Part shown: positions 37,596-45,994 of the stretch, piece by piece
Numbering within the stretch: the stretch's first letter is position 1
Layout: each line of letters begins with the position of its first letter
Assembly (NCBI RefSeq): GCF_023161665.1
Contig: NZ_JALNTW010000004.1
Coordinates: 87,182-151,181, forward strand
Length of the DNA stretch: 64,000 nucleotides
Source of the DNA: Shewanella sp. 1CM18E
Lineage (GTDB): Bacteria; Pseudomonadota; Gammaproteobacteria; Enterobacterales; Shewanellaceae
Reading direction: 5' to 3'
Notes under the pieces: model-generated
Told to the model about the DNA's origin: nothing
The model's input: the letters and a program-made list of their open reading frames with translations, nothing else
The model's database searches: none
Made by a program: the position numbers and the translations under genes

Positions 37596-37773
37596 CGTCA
37601 CCAGAAGCTCTCCACCATAATAAAACATAGGTGACAATCGCCAGGATTCAGCCTGTACGACCAACATTCAAGCGTAACCAAATCGCTTTAAATATCTCGG
37701 CGCTAATCTCCCTCATAAGTTATCAACGGGTTTGGCCCCTCAAACTTACTACCTAGTTAGCGCTCCTCTTCTG
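37596..37773 (-). ncRNA. Lysine riboswitch (L box) aptamer
   Basis: The minus-strand leader of lysC contains the core blocks of the lysine aptamer in order. These are CAGAAGAGG at the 5' end, GTTGATAAC, ATGAGGGAGAT with CGCCGAGAT, ACAGGCTGAATCCTGG, TTGTCACC, and GGTGGAGAGCTTCTGGTGA closing the basal stem. They line up with the E. coli lysC leader. The aptamer lies about 140 bases before the start codon. The downstream platform lacks a strong T-tract terminator, so translation control is more likely. Confidence 0.9.
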
Positions 37774-37782
37774 CACTTATTT

Positions 37783-37812
37783 TGTATACAGGTATGTTTA
37801 CTTTGCATACAA
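37783..37812 (-). promoter_or_regulatory. Probable lysC promoter
   Basis: On the minus strand TTGTAT (37812-37807) and TATACA (37788-37783) are spaced by 18 bases, just upstream of the riboswitch. The -10 match is fair, the -35 match moderate. Confidence 0.45.
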
Positions 37813-37879
37813 AAACAAGAGACTGAAAAATATCAAAAATTAACCAATCAAGTCAACGGAAAACTAGATTGAATTAAAT

Positions 37880-38308
37880 TTACTCAATATCCGGCAGCTC
37901 AAATACCCAATTAACCCTTGGCGAAAATGCACCAAGTAAGGTTTCCTCTTTTGCCATTAAACACGGCACTAATTGCAAAGTATCAGCTTCGACATAAAAG
38001 ATAGCGTTCTGATTAAACAGGCAGCCTAGCTTAATAGCAGAGGCTTTATCAGTGGCTATCGCCCAACTTTTTTCCATATGAGAGCGGTCTTGCGATGCAC
38101 CAATCATAGACCGATAAGGGAGCCCTAATCTGTTTATTTCCTGTTGTAATTTACGATCTAACAGACCGTTTTGCGGCGCAGATAGCACTTCGCCTTTTGG
38201 GTTATATGCAGTGATAATCGCAAAGGATAATTGCGTAGATAGGATTTGGGTAAATAGGAATTCTGTTTGTTGATAGTAATGCCAGAGGCTGTCGACCGAG
38301 TTATTCAT
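37880..38308 (-). CDS. DUF3293-family protein
   Basis: This protein of about 142 residues has the DUF3293 core FAIITAYNPKGE, LGLPYRSMIGASQDRSHMEKSWAI and AIKLGCLFNQNAIFYVE. The function is unknown. The ATG at 38308 is preferred: the frame extends upstream to 38419, but that stretch contains a TATAAT box and a CRP-like site and does not resemble the family. GGAG lies about 12 bases upstream, rather far. It is a single gene, divergent from arcA. Confidence 0.75.
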   Translation of the reverse strand: MNNSVDSLWHYYQQTEFLFTQILSTQLSFAIITAYNPKGEVLSAPQNGLLDRKLQQEINRLGLPYRSMIGASQDRSHMEKSWAIATDKASAIKLGCLFNQNAIFYVEADTLQLVPCLMAKEETLLGAFSPRVNWVFELPDIE

Positions 38309-38339
38309 TGCTAACAAATTCTCCAATTTAGGTGCAATT

Positions 38340-38387
38340 ATTATAGCAAACTCGTTAGCCCTGCCCAGTCGCGTGACGCACATCACA
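38340..38387 (-). promoter_or_regulatory. DUF3293 gene promoter with CRP-like site
   Basis: On the minus strand a consensus TATAAT lies at 38345-38340. The near-consensus CRP site TGTGATGTGCGTCACG lies at 38387-38372, centred about 40-47 bases before the likely transcript start, near the class II position. Confidence 0.5.
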
Positions 38388-38871
38388 GATAATAAATTTG
38401 CCATTTCATTTATAATCAATAAGATGCAAATCCAATAGTGATCTAAATCATATCGTCGCGTAATTTTGTTAACATTTCATTTGTTAACAAATGCCTAAAA
38501 CGAGTACAATAGGCTCAGTTGATTAGCTCACTCTGATACATGTAATGAACACATTTTGTTACATATACTAGAAACAGACAGAAGCGTAATCCACACAGCT
38601 GTATCAAATGTGAACTATGTTTGATTTAACATTTAAACTTCATAAAAAACGGTAGCTAAGGAACTTTTTTCTACTATTGTTAATCGAAGTTTAAACAGTT
38701 CACGTTTTTCCATATGTGAGATACCCATACTTTGCTAGCGCATGCAGTGTGTTGCTGTTTCGAACCAGATTTGAAAACACCTACGTGTATCAGTGAATTA
38801 TCAGCATGGCTAAATGGAGTATAAAAAGTTTTATGCTCCTGGTTATAATTGACAGAAATTAGGTAATTAAT
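38388..38871. promoter_or_regulatory. arcA upstream region with a 16-bp palindrome
   Basis: A perfect palindrome CATTTGTTAACAAATG at 38478-38493 is preceded by a further TTTGTTAACA half site ending near 38474. GTTAA repeats of this kind resemble ArcA boxes, though the 15-base spacing is not the usual 10-11. The region has no convincing gene: a 107-codon minus-strand frame across the arcA start is a shadow. Confidence 0.4.
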
Positions 38872-39588
38872 ATGCAAAACCCGCACATTCTGATTGTTGA
38901 AGATGAAGCAGTAACTAGAAACACACTTAGAAGTATTTTTGAAGCAGAAGGATATGTGGTAACTGAAGCCAATGACGGCGCTGAAATGCATAAGGCTATG
39001 CAAGACAACAAAGTTAACTTGGTCGTTATGGATATTAACCTACCAGGTAAAAACGGTCTTTTATTAGCGCGTGAACTTCGTGAAATTAATAATATCGGTC
39101 TAATCTTCCTAACAGGCCGTGATAACGAAGTTGATAAGATCCTAGGTCTTGAAATTGGCGCTGATGATTATATCACTAAGCCATTCAACCCACGTGAATT
39201 AACTATCCGTGCTCGTAACCTATTAACTCGCGTTAATAGCACTGGTACTGATTCAGAAGAGAAAAGCGCAGTTGAGTTCTACCGTTTCAACGGTTGGAGC
39301 CTTGAAATCAACAGCCGTTCTCTAGTTAGCCCACAAGGTGAGTCTTACAAGCTACCACGCAGTGAATTCCGCGCGATGCTTCACTTTGTTGAGAACCCAG
39401 GCAAGATCTTAAGCCGTGCAGACCTTCTAATGAAGATGACAGGCCGTGAGCTTAAGCCACATGACCGTACAGTTGACGTAACTATCCGTCGCATCCGTAA
39501 GCACTTCGAAAGCTTACCAGATACGCCAGAAATCATCGCAACTATCCACGGCGAAGGTTACCGTTTCTGTGGTAGCTTGGAAGATTAA
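38872..39588 (+). CDS. arcA: Aerobic respiration control response regulator ArcA
   Basis: This OmpR-family regulator of 238 residues has the same length as E. coli ArcA and is nearly identical through much of its sequence. The phospho-acceptor is Asp54 ([10 protein letters not shown]), the receiver ends near 120, and the winged helix contains [18 protein letters not shown]. ArcA-P adjusts respiratory and fermentative genes under low oxygen. In Shewanella the cognate kinase is the ArcS/HptA pair, not encoded here. Codon use is very biased, so it is highly expressed. Confidence 0.97.
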   Translation: MQNPHILIVEDEAVTRNTLRSIFEAEGYVVTEANDGAEMHKAMQDNKVNLVVMDINLPGKNGLLLARELREINNIGLIFLTGRDNEVDKILGLEIGADDYITKPFNPRELTIRARNLLTRVNSTGTDSEEKSAVEFYRFNGWSLEINSRSLVSPQGESYKLPRSEFRAMLHFVENPGKILSRADLLMKMTGRELKPHDRTVDVTIRRIRKHFESLPDTPEIIATIHGEGYRFCGSLED

Positions 39589-39632
39589 TTCCAAGCTTCT
39601 ATATCGGTAGTATTACCGATATTACACAACTG

Positions 39633-39660
39633 AAAAAGCCAGTCATATGACTGGCTTTTT
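39633..39660 (+). terminator. arcA terminator
   Basis: A 28-base perfect palindrome (AAAAAGCCAGTCAT and its complement) ends in a T run, 45 bases after the stop. Confidence 0.9.
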
Positions 39661-40063
39661 TTATATCCGCTTATCTCAAGCCACTTATTATGCCCCTGTT
39701 AGGCTGAATTAAATTTACCGAAATACATACGGTAAAATCCTATTCACAATTCAATTTCGCTCTATACATTGCCTATATTGACGCAGTTCACCAACAACTA
39801 AAGCAATAACACTCATTGCAATCAAAGTATTCCTTAACCGAATAAATACAGATTATAGCGCGCTCAATTATGGCTATATCCAAATATAGCGGTCTACCCA
39901 CTAAGTGGTATTTTGGACTTATTTGCCGTTAATTGAAGCCATTAAAATAATTTAATATAAATATTGCCAAACAAGATAATAACCAATTAAATCTAATTTT
40001 TCTTTAGCTATATCAGCAATATAAACACTCAAGTCTCAATATATTTACTGTTGATTGCTGCAA
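39661..40063. other. Intergenic region, nothing recognised
   Basis: About 400 A+T-rich bases between the arcA terminator and the terminator of the peptidase gene. No ORF, RNA or operator can be supported. Confidence 0.5.
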
Positions 40064-40105
40064 TAAAAAAGCACTTACCATTAACCTTAGCTAATGAATA
40101 AGTGC
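40064..40105 (-). terminator. Terminator of the dipeptidyl peptidase gene
   Basis: The stem GCACTTA / TAAGTGC with an inner CATTA / TAATG helix is followed on the minus strand by TTTTTTATT. Confidence 0.7.
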
Positions 40106-40160
40106 CTTTAAATTGATAGTAAGCTTTATCTCAAGCTAACTAATAATGCTGCTAAGACAA

Positions 40161-42404
40161 TTAATTGCCTTTAAGCTCTCGCTCTAAGAAGTCTGCCAAT
40201 GAGCGATACAAATGTACTCGTACCTTCTCGCCGCGCATAGAGTGCTTAGAACCTGGATAATCGATCATCTGGAACAGCTTGCCCTCATCCTGCAGCGCCT
40301 TGTAAACCCGAGTACTGTTTTCAAATAATACGTTATCGTCAGCCATACCGTGGTACATCAACAATCCTGACTCATAGCCGCCAACGTACGGCAACACACT
40401 GCTGGCCTCATAGCCTTTAGCATTGGTTTTTGGGTTACCCATATAACGCTCTGTGTAATGAGTGTCATACAAAGACCAGTCTGACACTGGTGCACCCGAG
40501 ATCGCCGCTTTAAAGTAGTCAGGTGCTTTAAAGATGCTCATCAATGCCATATAGCCACCATAGCTATGACCATAAATAGCAATATTGTCGCTATCGACAT
40601 AAGGCAGAGTGCGCAAGTGATCCACACCGACTTTTTGATCATTCACTTCAACTTCGCCAAGCTGCTTGTAAATCACATACTCAAACTTAGTACCACGATG
40701 GGCTGAGCCACGGTTATCGAGCTGATAAACAATATAACCTTGCTGCAAAAGATGCTGAGTGAAGTAATCTTGATGGCTCCAGCTATTTACCACCAGCTGT
40801 GCATGAGGGCCGCCATAAACGCGCACCACAACCGGATACTTTTTAGAAGCATCAAAGTTAGTAGGTTTGAATAGTCGATACTGCAGCATTTGGCCGTCTT
40901 CGGCTTTTAACTCACCAAACTCAGGGACTTGCCACAAGCCAAAGTAGTCATAAAGCGGATGGCCTTTTTTAACCTCATTTTGCTCAACCCAAGCGAGACG
41001 CTTGCCACTTTGATCATGCAAACTCACCTGAGGTGGCTGCGATAAACTACTAAAGTAATCTAGGTATACAGGTTTATTATCGGCAAATACCGTTGAATGC
41101 ATGCCGCTGCGCTGACTAATGGTTTCAACCTTGCCACCTTCAAGAGCGACGCGGTAAAGCAGCTTCTCAGTGACTTTGGTTTTACGACCAGTAAAGTAAA
41201 CTTCACCGGCTTTTTCATCAATATACTCAACCGCATCAACCGCCCAATCACCGGAGGTGAGTTGACGGATCACTTTGCCGTCTAAACCAATCAAGTACAG
41301 ATGATTAAAACCATCACGCTCGGACGCCCAGATAAAGGCCTTTTGCTGCTTTAAAAAGTGCAGATCATCATTAAGGTTGACCCAAGCTTCACTGCGCTCT
41401 TTAACTAAGTCTTTATCATTTTTAACATCAGCAATTGCCACAACACGTAGATCAAGCGCTTGTTGATCGCGGCTCTGCCATTGATACGACAAATGTTTGC
41501 TGTCAGGTAGCCACTTAACCCGTGGCAAGTAGATATCGCTATCTTTACCTAAATCCACCCAAGCGACTTTTTTATCTTTCAGCGTCACGACACCAAGCTC
41601 AACTTTGACGTTATCCTCGCCAGCATAGGGATAACGCTGCTCGGTCAGCTTAATTCCGTCGGCATAAATTTCGTTACGGGTAACTAATTCCACGCCCGAT
41701 TCATCGATGCGAGTATAGGCAATCGCCGACTCATCCGGCGCCCACCAGTAGCCAGTCATTCTGCCCATCTCTTCTTGGGCAACAAACTCAGCCATAGCGT
41801 TTTTAATCGCGCCGCCGCCATCGGATGTCAGTGCAATCACTTTTTGTGTTTTTAAGTCCAACACATACAAGTTTTGCTCACGCACAAACGACACGAAGTG
41901 CCCTTTTGGTGACAATCTCGCATCGGTAGCAAAGCCTTCTCCGGTTGCCAGCAACTTGACCTTATTATCTGCAACCGAGTAGTAATACAGCTGGCCCGCA
42001 GCAGGGATTAGAATCGCCTCACCATCTTTAGACCAAAAGTACTCCATGATCCCTTGACCATAAATACGCTGACGCTCGCGGCGCGCCTTTTCTTCATCCG
42101 ACAGTTCACCGGTCTCAAGCTTATCGGCATCAATTAGCAGGCTTTGCTCACCAGTTGCCACATCCATCTGCCATAAGTCATACAAATGTTGATTATCTTT
42201 ACGTCCAGCAAGATAGGTAACACGCTTGCCATCCGGAGACAGCTTGAGCCCTCGAGGGCTGCTACCAGCAAGTGCAGGGGAAGCGTACATACGCTCAATA
42301 GTGAGTGGCTCAGTGCCACCGGGGAGTGATGATGCTTGAGCTGCTGTAGAGCTAAGCACTAAAGGCAAAGAGGCTAACAGTAAACTCATCCAATTTTTTT
42401 TCAT
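40161..42404 (-). CDS. Dipeptidyl peptidase IV (S9 family), exported
   Basis: This 747-residue serine peptidase has a signal peptide (1-24). The N-terminal beta-propeller contains the AQEEMGR glutamate pair (Glu211-Glu212) that binds the substrate amino terminus in DPP IV. The alpha/beta hydrolase domain has GHSYGGYM (Ser614), MADDNV (Asp690) and KHSM (His721). It should release X-Pro or X-Ala dipeptides from peptides in the periplasm, consistent with a peptide-feeding lifestyle and with the secreted subtilase nearby. It is a single gene. Confidence 0.93.
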   Translation of the reverse strand: MKKNWMSLLLASLPLVLSSTAAQASSLPGGTEPLTIERMYASPALAGSSPRGLKLSPDGKRVTYLAGRKDNQHLYDLWQMDVATGEQSLLIDADKLETGELSDEEKARRERQRIYGQGIMEYFWSKDGEAILIPAAGQLYYYSVADNKVKLLATGEGFATDARLSPKGHFVSFVREQNLYVLDLKTQKVIALTSDGGGAIKNAMAEFVAQEEMGRMTGYWWAPDESAIAYTRIDESGVELVTRNEIYADGIKLTEQRYPYAGEDNVKVELGVVTLKDKKVAWVDLGKDSDIYLPRVKWLPDSKHLSYQWQSRDQQALDLRVVAIADVKNDKDLVKERSEAWVNLNDDLHFLKQQKAFIWASERDGFNHLYLIGLDGKVIRQLTSGDWAVDAVEYIDEKAGEVYFTGRKTKVTEKLLYRVALEGGKVETISQRSGMHSTVFADNKPVYLDYFSSLSQPPQVSLHDQSGKRLAWVEQNEVKKGHPLYDYFGLWQVPEFGELKAEDGQMLQYRLFKPTNFDASKKYPVVVRVYGGPHAQLVVNSWSHQDYFTQHLLQQGYIVYQLDNRGSAHRGTKFEYVIYKQLGEVEVNDQKVGVDHLRTLPYVDSDNIAIYGHSYGGYMALMSIFKAPDYFKAAISGAPVSDWSLYDTHYTERYMGNPKTNAKGYEASSVLPYVGGYESGLLMYHGMADDNVLFENSTRVYKALQDEGKLFQMIDYPGSKHSMRGEKVRVHLYRSLADFLERELKGN

Positions 42405-42672
42405 TATTATTCCCTGGATTAAACCCGAACTCGTCTTTAGTTAAATTTGAATCAGTTAACTGACAGTTCGGCTGAAAATTCGCCTACATTGTGCCTTAAT
42501 CATTAGCAAAACAAAAACTATGCTCAAATGACATCACTCTTAGCAGTTGAAAGCCAATCTTTACAGCTGAAAAAACTAGCGTTCTCAGGTATCATCGCGT
42601 CAATAATAAAGAATACACTTTTGTCCTGACCTCAAACTCAATTTACTCACGTAAAATTGTATAGGAAACAAG

Positions 42673-43662
42673 ATGCAAACTCTGGCTGAAAACCTGACAT
42701 CACAAGCAATTTCCCCTACTCTTGAAAAACTTATTCTGACATTAGCTAATACTTCTAAAGAGATTAGCCACGCGGTTCGTCACGGCGCACTAGCCGGCGT
42801 GTTAGGCGCAACAGAACAAGAAAACGTTCAAGGCGAGACGCAGAAGAAACTCGATATCATCACCAATGATATGCTTAAAGATGCCCTAAAGGCTGACGGC
42901 ACAGTGCGCGGCATCGCCTCTGAAGAGGAAGACTATGTGGTTGAAGCCGATGCCAACGGCGAGTTCCTAGTGTGTTTTGACCCGCTAGATGGCTCTTCAA
43001 ACATCGACATTAACTCACTAGTGGGTACTATCTTCTCAGTATTACCAGCGCCAGCAGGCGAGCTAACAGAAAATAGTTTCTTACAAGCAGGTCGCAACCA
43101 AGTCGCAGCGGGTTATGTGCTATACGGCCCATCAACTATGTTGGCATTAACAACTGGTCAAGGCGTACAGCTATTTACCCTGAACCCAGAAACTAACGAG
43201 TTCTTGCTAACAGATGGCGCAATGGCGATTAGCAAAGACACCGGTGAGTTTGCCATTAACATGTCAAACCAACGCTTCTGGGAAGCGCCAATGCAGACTT
43301 ACATCAGCGATTTATTGCTAGGTAAGATTGGCCCACGTGAAAAGTCATTCAACATGCGTTGGATTGCCGCTATGGTTGGCGATGTACACCGCGTACTTTG
43401 TCGCGGCGGTATCTTCACTTACCCAACAGACAACAAGAACCCTGAAAAGCCATACAAGCTACGTTTAATGTACGAAGCTAACCCAATGGCATTCTTGGTT
43501 GAGCAAGCGGGCGGTAAAGCGTCTACTGGTTATGAAACCATTATGGATATTCAGCCAACTGAAATTCACCAACGTGTAGCGGTGATTTTAGGCTCTGCCA
43601 ATGAAGTAGATATTTGTCTTGAGTATCATCAGGTGGATTATTCTGAAGAACCAGTTTTGTAA
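42673..43662 (+). CDS. fbp: Fructose-1,6-bisphosphatase, class I
   Basis: This gluconeogenic enzyme of 329 residues removes the 1-phosphate of fructose 1,6-bisphosphate. The metal and substrate motifs [22 protein letters not shown] and GGIFTYPTD are intact, and [23 protein letters not shown] is the family C-terminal signature. AGGAAACAAG precedes the ATG. It is a single gene with its own terminator. Confidence 0.96.
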   Translation: MQTLAENLTSQAISPTLEKLILTLANTSKEISHAVRHGALAGVLGATEQENVQGETQKKLDIITNDMLKDALKADGTVRGIASEEEDYVVEADANGEFLVCFDPLDGSSNIDINSLVGTIFSVLPAPAGELTENSFLQAGRNQVAAGYVLYGPSTMLALTTGQGVQLFTLNPETNEFLLTDGAMAISKDTGEFAINMSNQRFWEAPMQTYISDLLLGKIGPREKSFNMRWIAAMVGDVHRVLCRGGIFTYPTDNKNPEKPYKLRLMYEANPMAFLVEQAGGKASTGYETIMDIQPTEIHQRVAVILGSANEVDICLEYHQVDYSEEPVL

Positions 43663-43697
43663 GCTTCAGTCGCTAAGCTGCTGATCTTGTTTTAAAG

Positions 43698-43739
43698 AAA
43701 AAGCACAATCCTATGTTAGTTAGGGTTGTGCTTTTTTTT
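43698..43739 (+). terminator. fbp terminator
   Basis: A stem of about 13 pairs with one wobble (AAGCACAATCCTA / TAGGGTTGTGCTT) is followed by eight T, 36 bases after the stop. Confidence 0.9.
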
Positions 43740-43774
43740 GCGCCGAACTTTTTGGCGCAGGGAGCTTGTTGTTA

Positions 43775-44075
43775 TCAGACTGCGCCTGACTCAAGTCTTT
43801 CAGTTAGACTGCGTCTAACAACTTAATCAAGCTGCGCTTGATAAACGTCGTGGGATTCCATCCCACACCCGGGCAAGGAGGACTGCTCGTCCTTATCCTC
43901 CTTGCATCCACCATGACGCCCCCGACGAAGTTGTTGATCCTCACTCATTTTCGAAAATATCTATCGCCTCATATTCGCCATCCATGGCTCACCTAAGGCT
44001 ATCTCGGCATCCATGCCTCAATCACGACATTTATCTTCAATGACCTCGGCAACTCCGATGGGGAATTGGTGTTTT
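43775..44075 (-). repeat. Left copy of an inverted, hairpin-array element flanking the nuclease gene
   Basis: Read on the minus strand from 44075, this element starts AAAACACCA. It has a core with 59 bases (44019-43961) identical to the right copy, then a G-rich segment, then successive hairpins. These are a 10-bp stem at 43905-43873, then GTGGGAT-GGA-ATCCCAC (43866-43850), ATCAAGC-GCA-GCTTGAT (43842-43826), GTTAGAC-GCA-GTCTAAC (43819-43803) and TCAGGC-GCA-GTCTGA (43789-43775). The last has a G-T wobble only in this orientation. The short spacers are 6-13 bases. No ORF with a ribosome-binding site is present. Confidence 0.9.
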
Positions 44076-44155
44076 ATGTAGGATTTGGCTACTTATTCTA
44101 ACAACAAGCGTTACAAACTTGAGCCGTCATCCTGAAAGCAATTAGAAGCATCGTT

Positions 44156-45514
44156 TTAGATGGTTTCAGGTAAACACTCGTCATTATTTAACGATTTCTT
44201 TTCTCTTTGAGCTCTAATAGCAAGAGTTTCTCGATATTCTCGAGCTTCGGCAGTTTCAATAAACTCTGCATCAGGACTAATGGAGAGAGCTGCCTTTTCT
44301 ATCTCAGATAATGAAACATTAAAAAACTCTTTCCTTTGATTAACAAGATTCAAACGCTGCTCATCAAACAGTTTATGTAGCTCTTTTTCTAGTCTTGGAG
44401 CATCATTTGAGTGAATCATTGCATGGACGTCAAACAAAAAAGGCACACTTGCATCGCCTAGCTCTCTAACGCGATCCAACGGATCTAAACGTCTAGTCAT
44501 ACCTATTTTATAAACATTTTCACCAAACGAACCAGTATTAGAAATAACATATACGTGCCCCATTTTAGTCTGTTCAGCCATCGATTTAGCTCTTTCACTT
44601 TGCAAATGAGCTTTGAGCAACTGAGTATTAAGTTCCTCAATTTTCTCATTGAGCTTATCGAGTTTAGATCCTGTCGCTTTTTCAGCTTCGAGTTTTGCCT
44701 TCTCTAACAAACTTTGGTATTTATCTTCTTCTTTTTGCGCTTGCATAAACTCTTTTTCAAGCTTTGCTTCTTCTCGCATCTGTTGGCGAATTTCAGCTTG
44801 TTCTTCTTTTTCTCTCTGCTTCTTTTCTTGATATTCATGAGTTAGTCGAAGCTCATCAAGCTTTAGATTCAAATATATACGGTTGATATGAATTGAATTT
44901 GACTCATTCAACTTATTGATGGCGTCAAAAGCTTTTTCGATTCTTAACTCCATTCTATCTGCGTTACTCCATGAAACCTTACTAATAGCCGCGTCACACT
45001 CATTATTGAATGCTCGAGCAGTCATCCTAATATTCCGGTTTGTCATGGTTCGACCTTTAACCTTACTTCCATCCACTGACCAATCTGTAGAGCATGTAAT
45101 AGCATTTTTATCAGTAATCATCTGTTTCTGTAGAGCTTTGATTTCAGATAATTTATCTTTGAAATTCTCTGATGTGTCATAATCAAAATGAGGCTTATAA
45201 AAACCTAACTGTGCTAATTCTATATCCTCATCATAAACGGCAGCTTCAAACTTCAGCTGATCATATATCTTTCTTTTTTCACTGTAGCTAACCTTAAGCT
45301 CTTCTATTTGTTTTAAAATTTTACTTTCAGTAGATATAGCTTCCTGCTCTTTTTCATTTGCAGTACTTAACCTAGTTTCAATTTCCTTATCTATATCAAT
45401 AATTTTCGAATACTTATTTTCGTATTCCTTAGCTTTCCTATATGTTTTTATGCCAAAAAATACACTAACTAATAGTCCAAATAATAGGACGACTAAAATA
45501 GGTTCGTACTGCAT
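44156..45514 (-). CDS. Membrane-anchored DUF4041 / GIY-YIG (T5orf172) nuclease, SNIPE-like candidate anti-phage protein
   Basis: This 452-residue protein has one N-terminal membrane segment (about 6-22), a coiled coil (25-90) and a DUF4041-like region (about 95-230). A long charged coiled coil (225-318) follows. The C-terminal GIY-YIG domain of the T5orf172/Mug113 type has GHVYVIS (319-325), VYKIGMTRR (334-342) and the likely catalytic Glu376 in RLEKELHKLF. The architecture matches what I recall of the SNIPE defence nuclease, which sits at the inner membrane and cuts phage DNA during injection. Base composition is richer in A+T than both neighbours and the gene is bracketed by inverted hairpin-array repeats, suggesting transfer. 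AGGAG precedes the ATG. The family call is good; the defence role is inferred. Confidence 0.82.
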   Translation of the reverse strand: MQYEPILVVLLFGLLVSVFFGIKTYRKAKEYENKYSKIIDIDKEIETRLSTANEKEQEAISTESKILKQIEELKVSYSEKRKIYDQLKFEAAVYDEDIELAQLGFYKPHFDYDTSENFKDKLSEIKALQKQMITDKNAITCSTDWSVDGSKVKGRTMTNRNIRMTARAFNNECDAAISKVSWSNADRMELRIEKAFDAINKLNESNSIHINRIYLNLKLDELRLTHEYQEKKQREKEEQAEIRQQMREEAKLEKEFMQAQKEEDKYQSLLEKAKLEAEKATGSKLDKLNEKIEELNTQLLKAHLQSERAKSMAEQTKMGHVYVISNTGSFGENVYKIGMTRRLDPLDRVRELGDASVPFLFDVHAMIHSNDAPRLEKELHKLFDEQRLNLVNQRKEFFNVSLSEIEKAALSISPDAEFIETAEAREYRETLAIRAQREKKSLNNDECLPETI

Positions 45515-45629
45515 TTATTTTCGCTCCTGAATATGAAGCTTACACATTAATCTCTGGTAAGAATTCACCAAAACAAAAATCAATATAAAACAATACTATG
45601 TGATGTAAAACACATATCATTGCCAACAG

Positions 45630-45960
45630 AAAACACCAGTTCCCCATCGGAGTTGCCGATGTTATTGAAGTCAATCGCGTGAGCGAGGCATGGATGCCGA
45701 GATAGCCTTAGGTGAGCCATGGATGGCGAATATGAGGCGATAGCGATTGTCGAAAATAACTGAGGAATCACAACTTCGTAGGGGCGGCTCGGGAGATGCA
45801 AGAGGGGGAAGCTGTTGTCCCCCTCTTGCCCGAGTGTGAGCTGGAAGCTCACGACTTTGGTCAGGCGCAGCCTGATGCATTACCAATGTGGCAACGCCAC
45901 GACTTTAGTTGTTAGACGAAGTCTAACTGAATCACTTTTATCAAGCGAAGTTTGATTGGC
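45630..45960 (+). repeat. Right copy of the inverted, hairpin-array element
   Basis: Starting with AAAACACCA at 45630, the core includes the 59-base block (45685-45743) identical to the left copy. An 11-bp hairpin (45798-45829) follows, then GTGAGCT-GGA-AGCTCAC (45836-45852), TCAGGC-GCA-GCCTGA (45861-45875), GTGGC-AAC-GCCAC (45888-45900), GTTAGAC-GAA-GTCTAAC (45911-45927) and ATCAAGC-GAA-GTTTGAT (45940-45956). The last has its wobble in this orientation. Order and sequence of the small hairpins differ from the left copy while the design is kept. Minus-strand frames across it are taken as chance. Confidence 0.9.
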
Positions 45961-45976
45961 ATAATCAACGATAAAC

Positions 45977-45994
45977 CACGCTATCGCTAGCGTG
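45977..45994 (-). terminator. Hairpin at the end of the ABC importer operon
   Basis: The stem CACGCTA / TAGCGTG with loop TCGC (GCGA on the minus strand) spans the stop codon of the last permease gene. It is followed on the minus strand by GTTTATCGTTG, so termination would be weak. Confidence 0.35.

Noticed and set aside
38680..39003. 107-codon minus-strand ORF over the arcA start
   Set aside because: It overlaps the arcA N terminus, which is certain, and has no ribosome-binding site or family features.
45580..45886. Two overlapping minus-strand ORFs (90 and 71 codons) in the right hairpin-array element
   Set aside because: They lie in inverted-repeat DNA, lack ribosome-binding sites, and their frames are not preserved in the left copy.
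43803..45927. GTTAGAC/GTCTAAC hairpins as integron attC sites
   Set aside because: The words fit GTTRRRY and RYYYAAC, but in the wrong order and only three bases apart, and the other hairpins in the arrays do not fit. No integrase gene is present.
45798..45956. Hairpin array as a CRISPR array
   Set aside because: Units differ in stem sequence, spacers are only 7-12 bases, and no cas gene is in the window.
43775..45960. Hairpin elements as a retron or diversity-generating system
   Set aside because: No reverse transcriptase gene is present in the window.
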